Part shown: in pieces, positions 1 through 9,380 of the stretch
How positions within the stretch are numbered: position 1 is the stretch's first letter
How the letters are laid out: every line of letters begins with the position of its first letter
Origin: Palsa-1150 sp964531095
GTDB lineage: Bacteria; Myxococcota_A; Polyangia; Polyangiales; Polyangiaceae
Length of the DNA stretch: 64,000 bases
Direction: 5' to 3'
Assembly (NCBI GenBank): GCA_964531095.1
Contig: CAZHED010000003.1
Location: forward strand, 1-64,000
Made by a program: the position numbers and the translations under genes
Notes under the pieces: model-generated
The model's input: only the letters and a program-made list of their open reading frames with translations
Told to the model about the DNA's origin: nothing
Database searches by the model: none

Positions 1-5
1 CCTCG

Positions 6-1307
6 CTACCGATTGATGAGAACGATGTCCGTCCGGCGATTGCGGGCGCGCCCCTCCTCGGTTTCATTGTCGGCGACGGGGGCGTGCTCGCGGTTGCCGG
101 CGGTCTCGATGCGGTCGCTCGCGATGCCCCTTGCGACGAGCATCTCCTTCGTCGCGTCCGCTCGCGCCTGCGAGAGCGTCTGGTTGGCGGCCGGATCGCC
201 GGTGCTGTCCGTGTGCCCTTCGATCCGAACGCGCGACGAGGGGTACGACTGGAGCATCGCCGCCAGATCGTCGAGCGTCTTGCTCGAGTCCGGACTTACG
301 GTCGCAGTGCCGGACTCGAAGTTCAGCCCGCTGAACTGAAACGTGCGGGGCAGCGACATCGTGCCGTCGCCCAAGTCATGGGCCATATCGGCCTCCGGGC
401 TATTCGCTTCGACATCGAGCGTCTTGCCGCCGGGCAATGTGACCTGAGCCATCGCCGGCGCCTCCCCGCCGGGGGGCGTCTCCGCCTTGGGCACGGCGGA
501 CACCTCGGGCTCGGGCATGGCTGGCGCCTCCGGAGCACGCGGCATCCCCACGGTTGGCATGACGGTGGGCATCGCGGGTTGGGGCGCCATGATGCCCACG
601 TGCGGCATTTGGGCGTGTTTGGGCGAGAACAGGCCCCAGACGGCGAGGCCCCCGATGAGCAGAAGCAGGGGGATGATGGCCCCCCACGGAGTGTGCCGCT
701 TCGGCGCGACCACCACCGGACGCTCCGCCACCCGAGGTGCTCGCTCCGCGGCTGCGGCGCGCACGGGCGCGGCCGCGCTGCTGACGTGCGGCTCGTCCAC
801 GCCCGCAGCGGTGCCGCCAATTTCCGAGAGACTCCCGACGCCCAGCGCGCCGGCGAGGCCCGGCGGCGTGTTCGGGTCGTCCAGGATGGCCTTCTTGTGG
901 CTGAAGAGCTGCGCTGCCAGGCCGCTCGGGTTCATCCGTTTCGAGATGATCTCTTTGCCGAGAAGGCCGGCCACCATCGGCAGTGCGAGCGTCAGGAGCC
1001 GCGATGCGGAGGCGCCCGTCGTGCCACTGCTCTTTGCGAGAGCATCGCTCACGGCTCCGCCTCGCTCCCCGAAGACTTTGCTCATCAGCCCCGCCCCCGA
1101 GCTGCCGCGCTCCATGATGATACCAAAGAGCCGCTCGGCTCCCCCGGGTGCCGCGGCGGAATGGGCGAGGCCCGCGAACACGGTCGGGACGGCACCGAGC
1201 AGCGCCTTGCGCGCCGCCTCGGGTGTTTCGCCGGAGCTATCCGCCGCTTTGGCGATGACGTCGGGCGTCATCATCGCTTTCGTCGTCTCGATCAGATCAG
1301 CCGTCAT
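6..1307 (-). CDS. DUF937 domain / OmpA-like C-terminal domain membrane protein
   Basis: This is a 433-residue protein with an N-terminal DUF937 (YidB-like) helical region at about residues 1-150. A proline- and alanine-rich linker follows, with one transmembrane segment near residues 210-232 (WGAIIPLLLLIGGLAVWGLF). A second Pro/Met-rich stretch leads to a C-terminal OmpA/MotB-type peptidoglycan-binding domain containing RIEGHTDSTG and ending in RNRRTDIVL. I chose the ATG at 1307 because a GGAGG ribosome site lies 8 bases upstream; the reading frame continues further upstream but without domain content. The layout suggests an inner-membrane anchor with a periplasmic domain that touches the cell wall. 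It is divergent from the YsnF/AvaK-like gene across 150 bp, so the two may share a control region. The domain calls are good; the exact function is not known. Confidence 0.85.
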   Translation of the reverse strand: MTADLIETTKAMMTPDVIAKAADSSGETPEAARKALLGAVPTVFAGLAHSAAAPGGAERLFGIIMERGSSGAGLMSKVFGERGGAVSDALAKSSGTTGASASRLLTLALPMVAGLLGKEIISKRMNPSGLAAQLFSHKKAILDDPNTPPGLAGALGVGSLSEIGGTAAGVDEPHVSSAAAPVRAAAAERAPRVAERPVVVAPKRHTPWGAIIPLLLLIGGLAVWGLFSPKHAQMPHVGIMAPQPAMPTVMPTVGMPRAPEAPAMPEPEVSAVPKAETPPGGEAPAMAQVTLPGGKTLDVEANSPEADMAHDLGDGTMSLPRTFQFSGLNFESGTATVSPDSSKTLDDLAAMLQSYPSSRVRIEGHTDSTGDPAANQTLSQARADATKEMLVARGIASDRIETAGNREHAPVADNETEEGRARNRRTDIVLINR

Positions 1308-1457
1308 GGGACGCACCTCCGCGTTGACGACGAGCGAGCAACGTGCCGCGCAGCGCATGCGGCAAGGTCTCGTCCGTGTCGCGGCCCGAGCGGACCGCGG
1401 CGCGTGGCATGCACGCACCTGGCGGTTACGACGCCAACGCAAGAAAGGAGCACTGCC

Positions 1458-2630
1458 ATGAGAACCGTGGTCGGTCTGTTCGAAAGCGGAAACAGCGCAC
1501 GTCGCGCGATGGAGGACCTCGCGGACTTGGGATTCCCGCCGCAGGCCATCAGCGTGGTGACCAACGCCGCCGCGAGGTCAGTGATCGAGAGCGACTCGCG
1601 GTCGCCCCTGCGCTCGATGAGCCTGAGCGACGTGGGAACGGTCGCTGCCTCCGGGCCCTTGGCGGAGGCCGCCGGAACACCGAACGAGCCGCTCGCGCTG
1701 GCGGGACTGCTCCAGCGCATCGGGTTTTCCCGAGAGCTGGCCGGCCACTACGCGATGGGCGTCGAGCGCGGGCAGACCCTCGAGTCGATAACCGTGGACG
1801 ACGCGGACGTGGATCGCGTGGCCGCGTTGATGAAGAAGAACGCGGCCGGGTCTCCCGGCGCCGACGAGGCGAAGATCGAGCGCGAAACCTTCGGGGAGAA
1901 CGGGGGCCTCAAGAAGGAGACCGGAGGCGCTGCCGCAAGCGCCGGCATCGCGGCGAGCGTTCGAGCCGTCGGCCGGGCGGTCGCGTCGAAGATCGCGCCG
2001 GAGCGAATCGCGGAAAGGCGCGGCGAGGATCACGTCTTCGCGGAAGAGCAGCGCACCATCCCCGTTTATCGGGAGGAGCTGAGCGTAGGAAAGCGCGAAG
2101 TCGAGCGCGGCGCCGTACGCGTCACGACCCACGTGCTCGAGAGGCCTTACGCCGAGCAAGTCCTCCTGCGCGAAGAGCACGTGGACGTGGAGCGCCGGCC
2201 GGCCGGTCGCCTCGTGCGCCAAGAGGAGTCGGAGTTCAAAGACAGCGAGATCGAGATGCGCGAATTCGGCGAGGAAGCCGTGGGGGCGAAGCAAACGCGT
2301 CTCGTCGAGGAGGTCGTCATTCGAAGGCACGTCGCCGACCGGACGGCGACGGTGGGGGACACCCTGCGCTCGACCGAGGTCGACGTCCGCTCGTTCGACG
2401 CTTCCCGGTACCGCCGCCACTTCGAAGAGCGAAGGCTGGGCGGCGCGAAGTTCGAGGAGCACGCGCGAGCCTACCGGCTGGGGGAAGAGCTGCGACGGCC
2501 GGGCTCTTCCGCGCGCTGGGAGGACGTCGAGCCGGACGCGCGGGCCCGCTGGGAGGCCGAGCGCGCGGGTACGTGGGACGAGTTCAAGGACTCGATCCGG
2601 TACGCATGGTCGCAAGACGAGAGCCGGTGA
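1458..2630 (+). CDS. YsnF/AvaK (DUF2382) domain stress protein
   Basis: This 390-residue protein starts at an ATG preceded by AAAGGAG at a normal distance. Residues 1-60 (RTVVGLFESGNSARRAMEDL) look like the general-stress-protein fold often found at the start of YsnF-like proteins. A Gly/Ala-rich stretch near residue 160 follows. The central part, from about residue 190, is the DUF2382 domain, with its typical alternating charged strands (IPVYREELSVGKREVERGAV and later VVIRRHVADRTATV). The C-terminal 90 residues are rich in Arg, Glu and Trp and resemble no domain I recognise. Family members are linked to general stress and desiccation responses, but the molecular role is unknown. It lies divergently next to the DUF937/OmpA gene. 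Confidence 0.85.
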   Translation: MRTVVGLFESGNSARRAMEDLADLGFPPQAISVVTNAAARSVIESDSRSPLRSMSLSDVGTVAASGPLAEAAGTPNEPLALAGLLQRIGFSRELAGHYAMGVERGQTLESITVDDADVDRVAALMKKNAAGSPGADEAKIERETFGENGGLKKETGGAAASAGIAASVRAVGRAVASKIAPERIAERRGEDHVFAEEQRTIPVYREELSVGKREVERGAVRVTTHVLERPYAEQVLLREEHVDVERRPAGRLVRQEESEFKDSEIEMREFGEEAVGAKQTRLVEEVVIRRHVADRTATVGDTLRSTEVDVRSFDASRYRRHFEERRLGGAKFEEHARAYRLGEELRRPGSSARWEDVEPDARARWEAERAGTWDEFKDSIRYAWSQDESR

Positions 2631-2662
2631 GAGCTCTCGTGGCAGAGCTGTGCCGAGCGGCA

Positions 2663-5074
2663 CTAGCGCCTTCGGCACGCCCCGGTCGCTTGGAGCGCCT
2701 GGGCCGCGGCCGTTTGCGCGGCCGGTGGGGCGTCCTTCGCCAGCAGGGGCGCCAAGCGAGCGCGCAAGTCGGGAAGCTCGAGCGCGGCGAGGCCGTCGAG
2801 GGCTCCGAGCGCGACCTGCTGCTGTTCCTCGGTAGTATCGGGGACCGCGAGCGCGCGGGAGAGATCGGTCAGGCGGTCGGCCGAGCCCACGTCGCAGACC
2901 CCTCCGAGCGCGCGCGCCGCCGCGGCCCGTACTTCGACATCTTCGTCTCGGTCGTCGAGGCGTTCTCGAATCGCATCGCGGTAGGCTGCCGCGCGGTGAA
3001 GGCCTAACGCCGCGAGGGCCGGCCCGCGCACACCCACCGATCCGTCGTGCAGAGCCGCGCCCAGCGCATCGTCGGTGTCGCTGGATGCCGACGCTTTGCC
3101 CAAGACGGCAACCGCCTGCGCCCGTACGAACGACCAACCGTCCCCCGACAGCGCCGACTTCGCAACGGCGATCGCACCCGACCAGGGCGAAGCCGCGAGC
3201 GACTGGAGCGCGGCCTCCCGCACGCGCGGGGCCGGATCGTGCACCGCGGCGATCAGCGCCGCTCGCGCCTGCGGGATCCCCGCGCCTGCCTCCGCCGCAC
3301 GGGCACGCACGGGCCAGTCGGGGTCGTGCGCGATCGCTTCGCCAACCCGCGTTGCCGCGACGCCGTCTCCTGCACGGGCGAGCTCCTCGAGCGGTCCGAG
3401 AAGGAGGAACCGCACGCGCATGGGGGCGGACCCGTGCAAGAGCTGGGCGACGATCGCGTCGCTCTGGGCGGGCGACTCGCCAACCCGCCGTCCCGCCGCA
3501 CGCATCATCTCGAGCTTTGCGGTCGCGCTCCGCTGCGCGTCGTCCAAGAGCGCGGCCAGCTTCCCCGGCGGGGCCCCCTCAAGGGCCGCCGAGAACGCCC
3601 TGCGAAGGACCGCGCGGGTGTCCTGCGCCGCGTCGGGGGTCGCCCCCATGGCATCGGCGATCGGCGCGAGGGCCTCCTCGGGCGCAATGGCGGCCAGCGT
3701 CGGCGCGACGCAGGCGCGCATCGACGGCGATTCCCGCAGGCTCTTGGCCAGGGCCGGCGCGGCACCTTTGCATCGCTCGAGCTTCTCGCGGGCCTTGCGC
3801 GGCGCCTCCCCCTTTCTCTCGCACAGCCCGCGTGCGAGCAGCGGGGCCGCTTGCTCGCATTGCCCGTGCGCCGCGGCAACGTCGATCGCCCGCGCCTTTC
3901 CAGGCTCGTCGAGCTCGTCGAAGACCGCCTCCACGGCGGGCAGAGCTCCGTCGCCGGCTCGCTCGAGCACTTGCGCTGCCACGATCCCTCGGTCGGTGCC
4001 GAGACTCTTCGCCACTTCGCCCAGTGTCGCGCCGGGGGCATCGAGCTCGCTGTACGCGACCAGCTCGGCGACGCCGACGTCCGGATGCGCTTGGCCTCGA
4101 GCGAACGCGGTGTCGAGGACCAGCGCGACGCACGACGTATCGATCGGCTTCGGAAACGTGATCTCGTAGCTCTCTCCGGGTTTTCGCCACGCGTCCTCGG
4201 GCATGGTCACCTCGAAGGTCTGCGTGTCGGTCACGAGATAGAACGTTTGCGGAGCGGCTCCGCTCGCTGGCACAGCGTCGGGCGGCGCGACGACGACCTT
4301 CATCCTGGCGATCGGCACGTCGTTCGGCGCCGCCATGACGACGAACTCGCCTTGACCCGCGCCGGGTCTCTTCTCGCTCCACGCCGTGTTCGGGTCGCCG
4401 TCCGTGAGCTCCGCGCCGCGGGAACCAGGCACGCTCGAGCCACGAGCCACGAGCAGTTTCGCCAGCGCCCCCTCGGCCCCCTGGCCCTTGTCGGTCGCGA
4501 CGAGCTTCTCGGCATCGCGTTGCTGAGCAGAGGTGAGCCGCTGGACCGTCGCCGGTCGGAGGTCGAGCGACGCGGGGTACAGCGCCAGGGGGTCGAGGAG
4601 GGTCACGGACTGGCCGCAAAGGCTCAGGTCCTCCCGGATGTCTCCCACGATGATGAAGCTCGTCGCGCCGTTGGCTACGATCTGCAATGCTTTGCCCGTG
4701 CGCTCCCCGGGATCGCCGTCCAACAGCCCGGTGAGTCCCGCGAAGATCGGTCGCGCCCGTCCCGCGGCGAGGATCGCCTCCCACGCGACTCCGGCCCCGG
4801 CGTCCCTGCCGGGTACGCGCACATGCACGACGTGTCTCCCGCGCCCGATGGCGATCGGCTCGACGGCGACGTCGGCGTCTGCGGGAAGCCTGGCGCGGTC
4901 GAGCGTGATCGGCACCCGGATTCCATTGGCGTCGGCGGCGGGCACGCCGAGATCGACCTTCACGTCGAGGGCGGCCAACCCCCCCCCAGCCGGGGCCGTG
5001 CCATGGTTGTCGGCGAGCGCGCGCGGACCGATGAACACGGTCGCGGCGACGAGCACCAGCGAATTGCGGAGCAT
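2663..5074 (-). CDS. Secreted HEAT-repeat protein
   Basis: This 803-residue protein has a clear signal peptide (hydrophobic residues 5-20, cleavage likely after ALA at about 21). The ATG has GGGAG upstream. Residues 200-320 look like a discoidin/F5-8C-type beta-sandwich: ELTDGDPNTAWSE is the usual opening of that fold. The C-terminal half, about residues 430-800, is a run of HEAT/armadillo-type helical repeats such as DPAPRVREAALQSL, DGSVGVRGPALAAL and DEDVEVRAAAARAL. It is probably a periplasmic or surface scaffold that binds other proteins or a polysaccharide. It is divergent from the penicillin-binding protein gene by only 66 bp, which fits an envelope role. The exact partner is not known. 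Confidence 0.8.
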   Translation of the reverse strand: MLRNSLVLVAATVFIGPRALADNHGTAPAGGGLAALDVKVDLGVPAADANGIRVPITLDRARLPADADVAVEPIAIGRGRHVVHVRVPGRDAGAGVAWEAILAAGRARPIFAGLTGLLDGDPGERTGKALQIVANGATSFIIVGDIREDLSLCGQSVTLLDPLALYPASLDLRPATVQRLTSAQQRDAEKLVATDKGQGAEGALAKLLVARGSSVPGSRGAELTDGDPNTAWSEKRPGAGQGEFVVMAAPNDVPIARMKVVVAPPDAVPASGAAPQTFYLVTDTQTFEVTMPEDAWRKPGESYEITFPKPIDTSCVALVLDTAFARGQAHPDVGVAELVAYSELDAPGATLGEVAKSLGTDRGIVAAQVLERAGDGALPAVEAVFDELDEPGKARAIDVAAAHGQCEQAAPLLARGLCERKGEAPRKAREKLERCKGAAPALAKSLRESPSMRACVAPTLAAIAPEEALAPIADAMGATPDAAQDTRAVLRRAFSAALEGAPPGKLAALLDDAQRSATAKLEMMRAAGRRVGESPAQSDAIVAQLLHGSAPMRVRFLLLGPLEELARAGDGVAATRVGEAIAHDPDWPVRARAAEAGAGIPQARAALIAAVHDPAPRVREAALQSLAASPWSGAIAVAKSALSGDGWSFVRAQAVAVLGKASASSDTDDALGAALHDGSVGVRGPALAALGLHRAAAYRDAIRERLDDRDEDVEVRAAAARALGGVCDVGSADRLTDLSRALAVPDTTEEQQQVALGALDGLAALELPDLRARLAPLLAKDAPPAAQTAAAQALQATGACRRR

Positions 5075-5140
5075 CCGGCTCCCGACGATACCTTACTTTT
5101 TTTGCCCCTCCGGGCGAGTACGTGCGACCACGGCTGGGTG

Positions 5141-6484
5141 ATGCGTCGCGGCCCTGCCTTTGCCCTCGTCGGCGGCGCCTGTCTCCTTGTCGCCTCCACT
5201 CTCGTCGAGCGCCCCGCGGTGCATGCGGGAACCGCGATTCCCGCGGGGTTCGCCGAGCCCCCCCTCCCTCCGCTCGCTCGCATCGCACGCGCGGAAGCGG
5301 CTCCCGAAGAACGGGCACCGTCGACGCCACTTCCCGTAGCTGGGCTCGACCTCGCGCATATCGCGCTCGGCGACGGGGTTCCAACCGCCACCGCCCGGGC
5401 GGGAAGGGCGCAGCTCACGCTCGAGGCCGACTTGCAGCAAACGGCTGCGGCGCTGATGCGAGGCCGCCACTTGCCCGAGGCGGCGGTGGTGCTCATGAAC
5501 GTCGCGAGCGGGCGCCTACTCGTCTACGCGAGCCACGTCGAGGGCGGACCCGACCGCGATCTGTGCGTCGAGGCGACGGCGCCGTCGGCGAGCGTGTTCA
5601 AAATCGTGACCGCGGCCGCGTTGATCGAGGACGCGCACCTCGGACCCGACACCCGACAGTGCTACCTCGGCGGCGAACGGCGGATCGGCGCCCTCGACCT
5701 CGTCGACGACCCGCAGCGCGACAAGTGGTGCACGACGCTCGCCGGCGCAATGGGCCGCAGCATCAACGCTGTCTTCGCGCGCCTGGCGAAGGAGCACCTG
5801 ACCCCCGAGCAGCTCGATGCCATGGCTCGGCGGTTCGGCTACGGGCAATCGCTCCCGTTCGACGTGCCGGTGCAGCCGAGCGCGATCCACGTCCCGAACG
5901 ATCCGCTGGAATTCGCGCGGACCGCGGCAGGCTTCTGGAACTCCACGTTGTCTCCAATCGGTGCGGCCGAAATCAGCGCCATCGTCGCACGCGGCGGCGA
6001 GAGCATCCGCCCGCGCATCGTCGACAAGATCGTGGACGGCTCCGGAGCCGTGGTCTGGGCCGCTCCCGATACCCCCTCGTCGAGCCGCGCTATCGCCAGC
6101 GACGCGGCCGAGAAGATTGCGACCATGATGCGGCACACGGTCAGCGACGGAACCAGTTGGCGCGCTTTCCATGACCCCCGCGGGGGCGCGTTCCTTCCCG
6201 GGGTCACCGTGGCCGGCAAGACGGGAACGCTCACCGACGGCCAATCGCACCGCTATTACACATGGTTCACGGGCTTCGCGCCGAGCCAGCCGGAACCCGG
6301 AATCGAGCAGGTGGCGGTCGCCGTGCTCGTCGTGAACGGGCCGACCTGGCAGATCAAGGCGAACGCCCTCGCTCGCGACGTGCTTCGCGCCTACTTCGCG
6401 TCGCGGGGCCTGAAGGGTATCACCCGGCCGTCGTACGGCGGGCGGCGCGCGGGGGGGTTCGACCGCCGCACGCGCCGCAGGTAG
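5141..6484 (+). CDS. Penicillin-binding protein, transpeptidase domain
   Basis: This 447-residue protein carries the three active-site motifs of serine DD-transpeptidases in order: SVFK at 151-154 (catalytic Ser151), SIN at 207-209 and KTG at 361-363. A short hydrophobic N-terminus (residues 5-20) looks like a signal anchor. There is no glycosyltransferase domain and little room for a dimerisation domain, so this is a compact class B-like PBP and not a typical FtsI or PBP2. It should cross-link peptidoglycan stem peptides in the periplasm, or act in a special cell-wall task such as sporulation. GTG at 5138 is an alternative start one codon upstream. Confidence 0.88.
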   Translation: MRRGPAFALVGGACLLVASTLVERPAVHAGTAIPAGFAEPPLPPLARIARAEAAPEERAPSTPLPVAGLDLAHIALGDGVPTATARAGRAQLTLEADLQQTAAALMRGRHLPEAAVVLMNVASGRLLVYASHVEGGPDRDLCVEATAPSASVFKIVTAAALIEDAHLGPDTRQCYLGGERRIGALDLVDDPQRDKWCTTLAGAMGRSINAVFARLAKEHLTPEQLDAMARRFGYGQSLPFDVPVQPSAIHVPNDPLEFARTAAGFWNSTLSPIGAAEISAIVARGGESIRPRIVDKIVDGSGAVVWAAPDTPSSSRAIASDAAEKIATMMRHTVSDGTSWRAFHDPRGGAFLPGVTVAGKTGTLTDGQSHRYYTWFTGFAPSQPEPGIEQVAVAVLVVNGPTWQIKANALARDVLRAYFASRGLKGITRPSYGGRRAGGFDRRTRRR

Positions 6485-6585
6485 GCTGGCGGAAACGCTC
6501 CCGGGTACGGGCGCGTCGTTCTCGAGCTTACTTGCCACGGTGCCGGGCCGGCGTCGCCCGCGCGGAACCGAGGAGAAAATGGTCG

Positions 6586-8115
6586 ATGGCTGGACTGGGC
6601 GCCCGAGCGGCTCAACTCCTACGATACGGCGGACGTCGGGTCGCTCCGGACCGCTGGCTCGCCCACTGGCCCTACGTGGCGGTCACCCTCGTCTATGCGG
6701 CGTCGAGGCTCGTCTACCGCTTCGGGCTTCGTGTTCCATTCGACTACTCCCCGGTTTACACGTTCGTTCAGTACCTGGACCCTTGGTTCGTCGAACACGA
6801 CTTCTGGCGAAGCCTGCTCTACCTCCATCAGCAGGCGCCCTTGCAGAACCTGCTGACTGGCGGATGCATACGCGTTTTCGGAACGCCCGCGGCGTTCGTG
6901 GTTTTGGACTCGATCTACGTCGCCCTCGGCCTGGCGACGATTCTGGGGATGCTCCACTCGATGCTGCGACTCGGCGCTGCGCGCGCGATCGCCGCGGTGT
7001 TCACGGCCATCTATGCCGCCTCTCCCGTGACCGTATTTTATCAGAGCTGGCTATTTTATCACGCGCCCGTCGTCGCATTGCTCACGCTCTCGCTCGTTGC
7101 CCTACTTCGGTATTATCGCATCGGGGCATTCGGCGCGGGTCTGCTTTTTTACGGCCTGTTCGCTACTGCTTCTCTTTTTTACGCCATGCTCAATCCACTG
7201 TTGCTGGTGGCGGTGACTCTCGTGTTGCTGGTGCGTCCCCCCAGCTCGGATCCGCGATGCAAGTCGCCGCGGGCGCGGATGCTCCTCGCGCTCTGCATTC
7301 CACTCTGCGTGCTCGGACTCGACAAGGCAAAGACGCAGGTTCTGGTCGGGCACAGCCAGGGTGGCGAGCTTCTGTGGGTGAACCTCGCCGTCAAGACGTT
7401 CTACGAGATGCGACCCACCGACCGAGACGAGCTCGTGGGCCGGGGCCTCATTCCCATCGTTCCTCAGCCCGCGTTTCTCTCGATCGCGCCTTCGACGTAC
7501 GGGGCTCTCCAGATTCCACATCGTTCGACTGGAATTCCACTTCTCGACATGGAATCCACGCCCGATGGCGAGGTGAACCCTCACTCCCTCGAGATCGTTC
7601 TCATCGCCGAAAAATACTACAAAGAAGAAGCGATTGCTCTCCTGCGCCTTGCTTCGGACGCGTATTGGCGGTCCGTTCTGCGGGCGCTCACCCGCGACTA
7701 CTTCTCGTCACCGCTCGATTACGACCCGACGATCGCCAGCGCGAATCGCGATCAGCTGAGAGCGCTCGACAGAAAGGTCGAAGCCCTCCTCCTGGCCGAC
7801 CGCGACGGCACGCAACGGCTGCTCTGGATCGCCCTGCCAGCGATCCTGCTTTACGGGATCTACCGCGTGCTCGGCGCCCGGGCATGGCTGGAGAGCGAGC
7901 GCTCGACGGTCGCAGCGATCTCGTGCCTGCTCGTCGTCATCACGTACGTGACCCTCGTCACCACGTTCGTCTCCGACGGAGATTTCAGCCGTTATCGATT
8001 CAACGTGGATCCGTTCTACGTCATCTTGTTCGGGCTCATGACGACCGACCTCGTCCGAGTCGTCGCCGGCCGGTGGCGGCGGCAGCGCGACGGCAGCCAG
8101 CCTCGCGCGCCCTGA
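6586..8115 (+). CDS. Polytopic membrane protein, possible GT-C type glycosyltransferase
   Basis: This 509-residue integral membrane protein begins at an ATG with AGGAG ten bases upstream. It has roughly nine to eleven hydrophobic segments, with a hydrophilic loop of about 200 residues between residues 245 and 415. The first loop carries acidic residues (DPWFVEHDFW) followed by a His...PLQNLL stretch. This resembles the first-loop layout of GT-C glycosyltransferases of the PMT/ArnT type, which use a polyprenyl-phosphate sugar donor. That similarity is weak, so the enzyme call is inference. Local base composition is lower in G+C than its neighbours around 7000-7220, where several ttttat stretches occur. 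Confidence 0.6.
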   Translation: MAGLGARAAQLLRYGGRRVAPDRWLAHWPYVAVTLVYAASRLVYRFGLRVPFDYSPVYTFVQYLDPWFVEHDFWRSLLYLHQQAPLQNLLTGGCIRVFGTPAAFVVLDSIYVALGLATILGMLHSMLRLGAARAIAAVFTAIYAASPVTVFYQSWLFYHAPVVALLTLSLVALLRYYRIGAFGAGLLFYGLFATASLFYAMLNPLLLVAVTLVLLVRPPSSDPRCKSPRARMLLALCIPLCVLGLDKAKTQVLVGHSQGGELLWVNLAVKTFYEMRPTDRDELVGRGLIPIVPQPAFLSIAPSTYGALQIPHRSTGIPLLDMESTPDGEVNPHSLEIVLIAEKYYKEEAIALLRLASDAYWRSVLRALTRDYFSSPLDYDPTIASANRDQLRALDRKVEALLLADRDGTQRLLWIALPAILLYGIYRVLGARAWLESERSTVAAISCLLVVITYVTLVTTFVSDGDFSRYRFNVDPFYVILFGLMTTDLVRVVAGRWRRQRDGSQPRAP

Positions 8116-8163
8116 CCGGTGTAGGCTGGTCCTGCGCGGTGGCCGCGCGCGGGAGAACGTCCG

Positions 8164-8550
8164 ATGCCCCTTCATGCTGGTTCTGCTGTGTGGATCGATC
8201 ATCACGAGGCTCGCGTGTTCCGCGTGAGCACCGGAAACTCCGAGGAAGACGTCGTCAAGGCGCCAGGGCAGCACATTCATCGCCATCCGAAGGGGGCTGC
8301 CGAGGCGCACCATCACCCCGCGGACGCGCGTCATTTCTTCGCCGAGGTCGCGAAGGCGATCGAAAGTGCCGAGCAGATCCTGATCATGGGACCTTCGACC
8401 GCGAAGCTGCAGTTCTTGCGGTACCTCCACGAGCACGCCCCGGCGATCGAGAAGCGCGTGGTGGGGATCGAGACCGCGGATCATCCGACTGACCGCCAGC
8501 TGGTCGCGCACATCAAGCACCACTTCGGGATCGCCGACCGCGTCGTGTGA
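8164..8550 (+). CDS. eRF1-domain-3-like small protein (translational machinery protein family)
   Basis: This 128-residue protein matches my memory of a small proteobacterial family annotated as translational machinery protein, related to domain 3 of eRF1/Pelota. The family signs are the opening AVWIDHHEARVF, a His-rich patch (QHIHRHPKG...AHHHPADARHFF), the hydrophobic core ILIMGPSTAKLQFLRYL and the end ETADHPTDRQLVAHIKHHFG. No catalytic residues are known for the family, so a ribosome-related role is only suggested by fold similarity. It follows the membrane protein gene by 48 bp and is convergent with the gene ending at 8576. Confidence 0.75.
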   Translation: MPLHAGSAVWIDHHEARVFRVSTGNSEEDVVKAPGQHIHRHPKGAAEAHHHPADARHFFAEVAKAIESAEQILIMGPSTAKLQFLRYLHEHAPAIEKRVVGIETADHPTDRQLVAHIKHHFGIADRVV

Positions 8551-8575
8551 TGGACGCGCGCGAGGGCCGCCCCTT

Positions 8576-9373
8576 TCACTCGCTTCGCACGTCCTCTAGC
8601 AGAACGAAGAGCGCTCCGTCTTCCCGGGCCAATCGGTGAACCCCGTCCGCGTTCGCCCGATCGCAGAGAAGCGCAGCGAGCGCCCAGGCGGTCGGCTCGT
8701 CCGTTGCAAACACGGGGGTGGCGATCTCCCACAGACCGCGTTCCGCGAGCGCGTCCGTGAGCGCCGCGGATGCCTTGCGAACGACCTCGGCCGCGTTCGG
8801 ATTTCCCCACCCCCAGGCCCAGGTACGCGGCCCGCGCGCAAACGTACCCACCAACGTCGCCCGCGCCACGCCCACAGCGCGCCCCCCGACCAGCCACCGG
8901 AAGGTCGAGGCTTCGACGTCGAGCTCGACGCCATCGGGCGCAAAGCGCGAGCGCAGGGCATCGTTCTTTTGGCGCATCCGCGCGACGAGGCCATCGCGCG
9001 CGCGGTCGAAGTCGAGGCTCGGCGTGCGCACGAGCCCGGGTAGCCAGCCAAACCCGTCCGGCAGACGAACGAACGTTCCACCGCCCACGTCGTCGAGGTC
9101 GACGCCTTCGATGGCGCAGAGCGCCTCCGTCGCTTTGGCGAGCGTAGGCAGGAGATCGCGCGTCGAGTCACTGTGGAACGCGGCATCGACCTGCTCTTCG
9201 TCACCGATGATCTCTTCGACGTCGATCCCTGCGACCATGGGCTCGCCCCCGGGAGCGCGGACAACCTGCACGAGAGCGCGGCCCCATTGGTCAGCGACGA
9301 GCTCGTCGCGCAAGAGGTGCCCGATGTCGTGCAGAATCTCGCCGCGCAATCGGCCCGCATCGGCGGCATCCAT
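8576..9373 (-). CDS. Hypothetical protein
   Basis: I do not recognise this 265-residue soluble protein. It opens with DAADAGRLRGEILHDIGHLLRDEL, contains Asp/Glu-rich and Trp-containing stretches (GPRTWAWGWGNPNAAEVV), and has no signal peptide or transmembrane helix. Its last 80 residues resemble the DUF6882-like proteins that I remember only vaguely, so I give no function. I chose the ATG at 9373 because it lies 7 bases past the stop of the upstream SDR gene. A GTG at 9412 would instead give a 32-base overlap. It is the last gene of a likely operon with the SDR and the small ORF upstream. Confidence 0.7.
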   Translation of the reverse strand: MDAADAGRLRGEILHDIGHLLRDELVADQWGRALVQVVRAPGGEPMVAGIDVEEIIGDEEQVDAAFHSDSTRDLLPTLAKATEALCAIEGVDLDDVGGGTFVRLPDGFGWLPGLVRTPSLDFDRARDGLVARMRQKNDALRSRFAPDGVELDVEASTFRWLVGGRAVGVARATLVGTFARGPRTWAWGWGNPNAAEVVRKASAALTDALAERGLWEIATPVFATDEPTAWALAALLCDRANADGVHRLAREDGALFVLLEDVRSE

Positions 9374-9380
9374 GAAACGT

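Noticed and set aside
1400..1425. Possible sigma-54 element TGGCATG upstream of the YsnF-like gene
   Set aside because: The second half lacks the invariant GC at the right spacing.
84..1457. Long open frame ahead of and in frame with the YsnF/AvaK-like gene
   Set aside because: It runs opposite to the DUF937/OmpA coding sequence and shows typical shadow composition (Arg/His/Ala-rich) with no family likeness.
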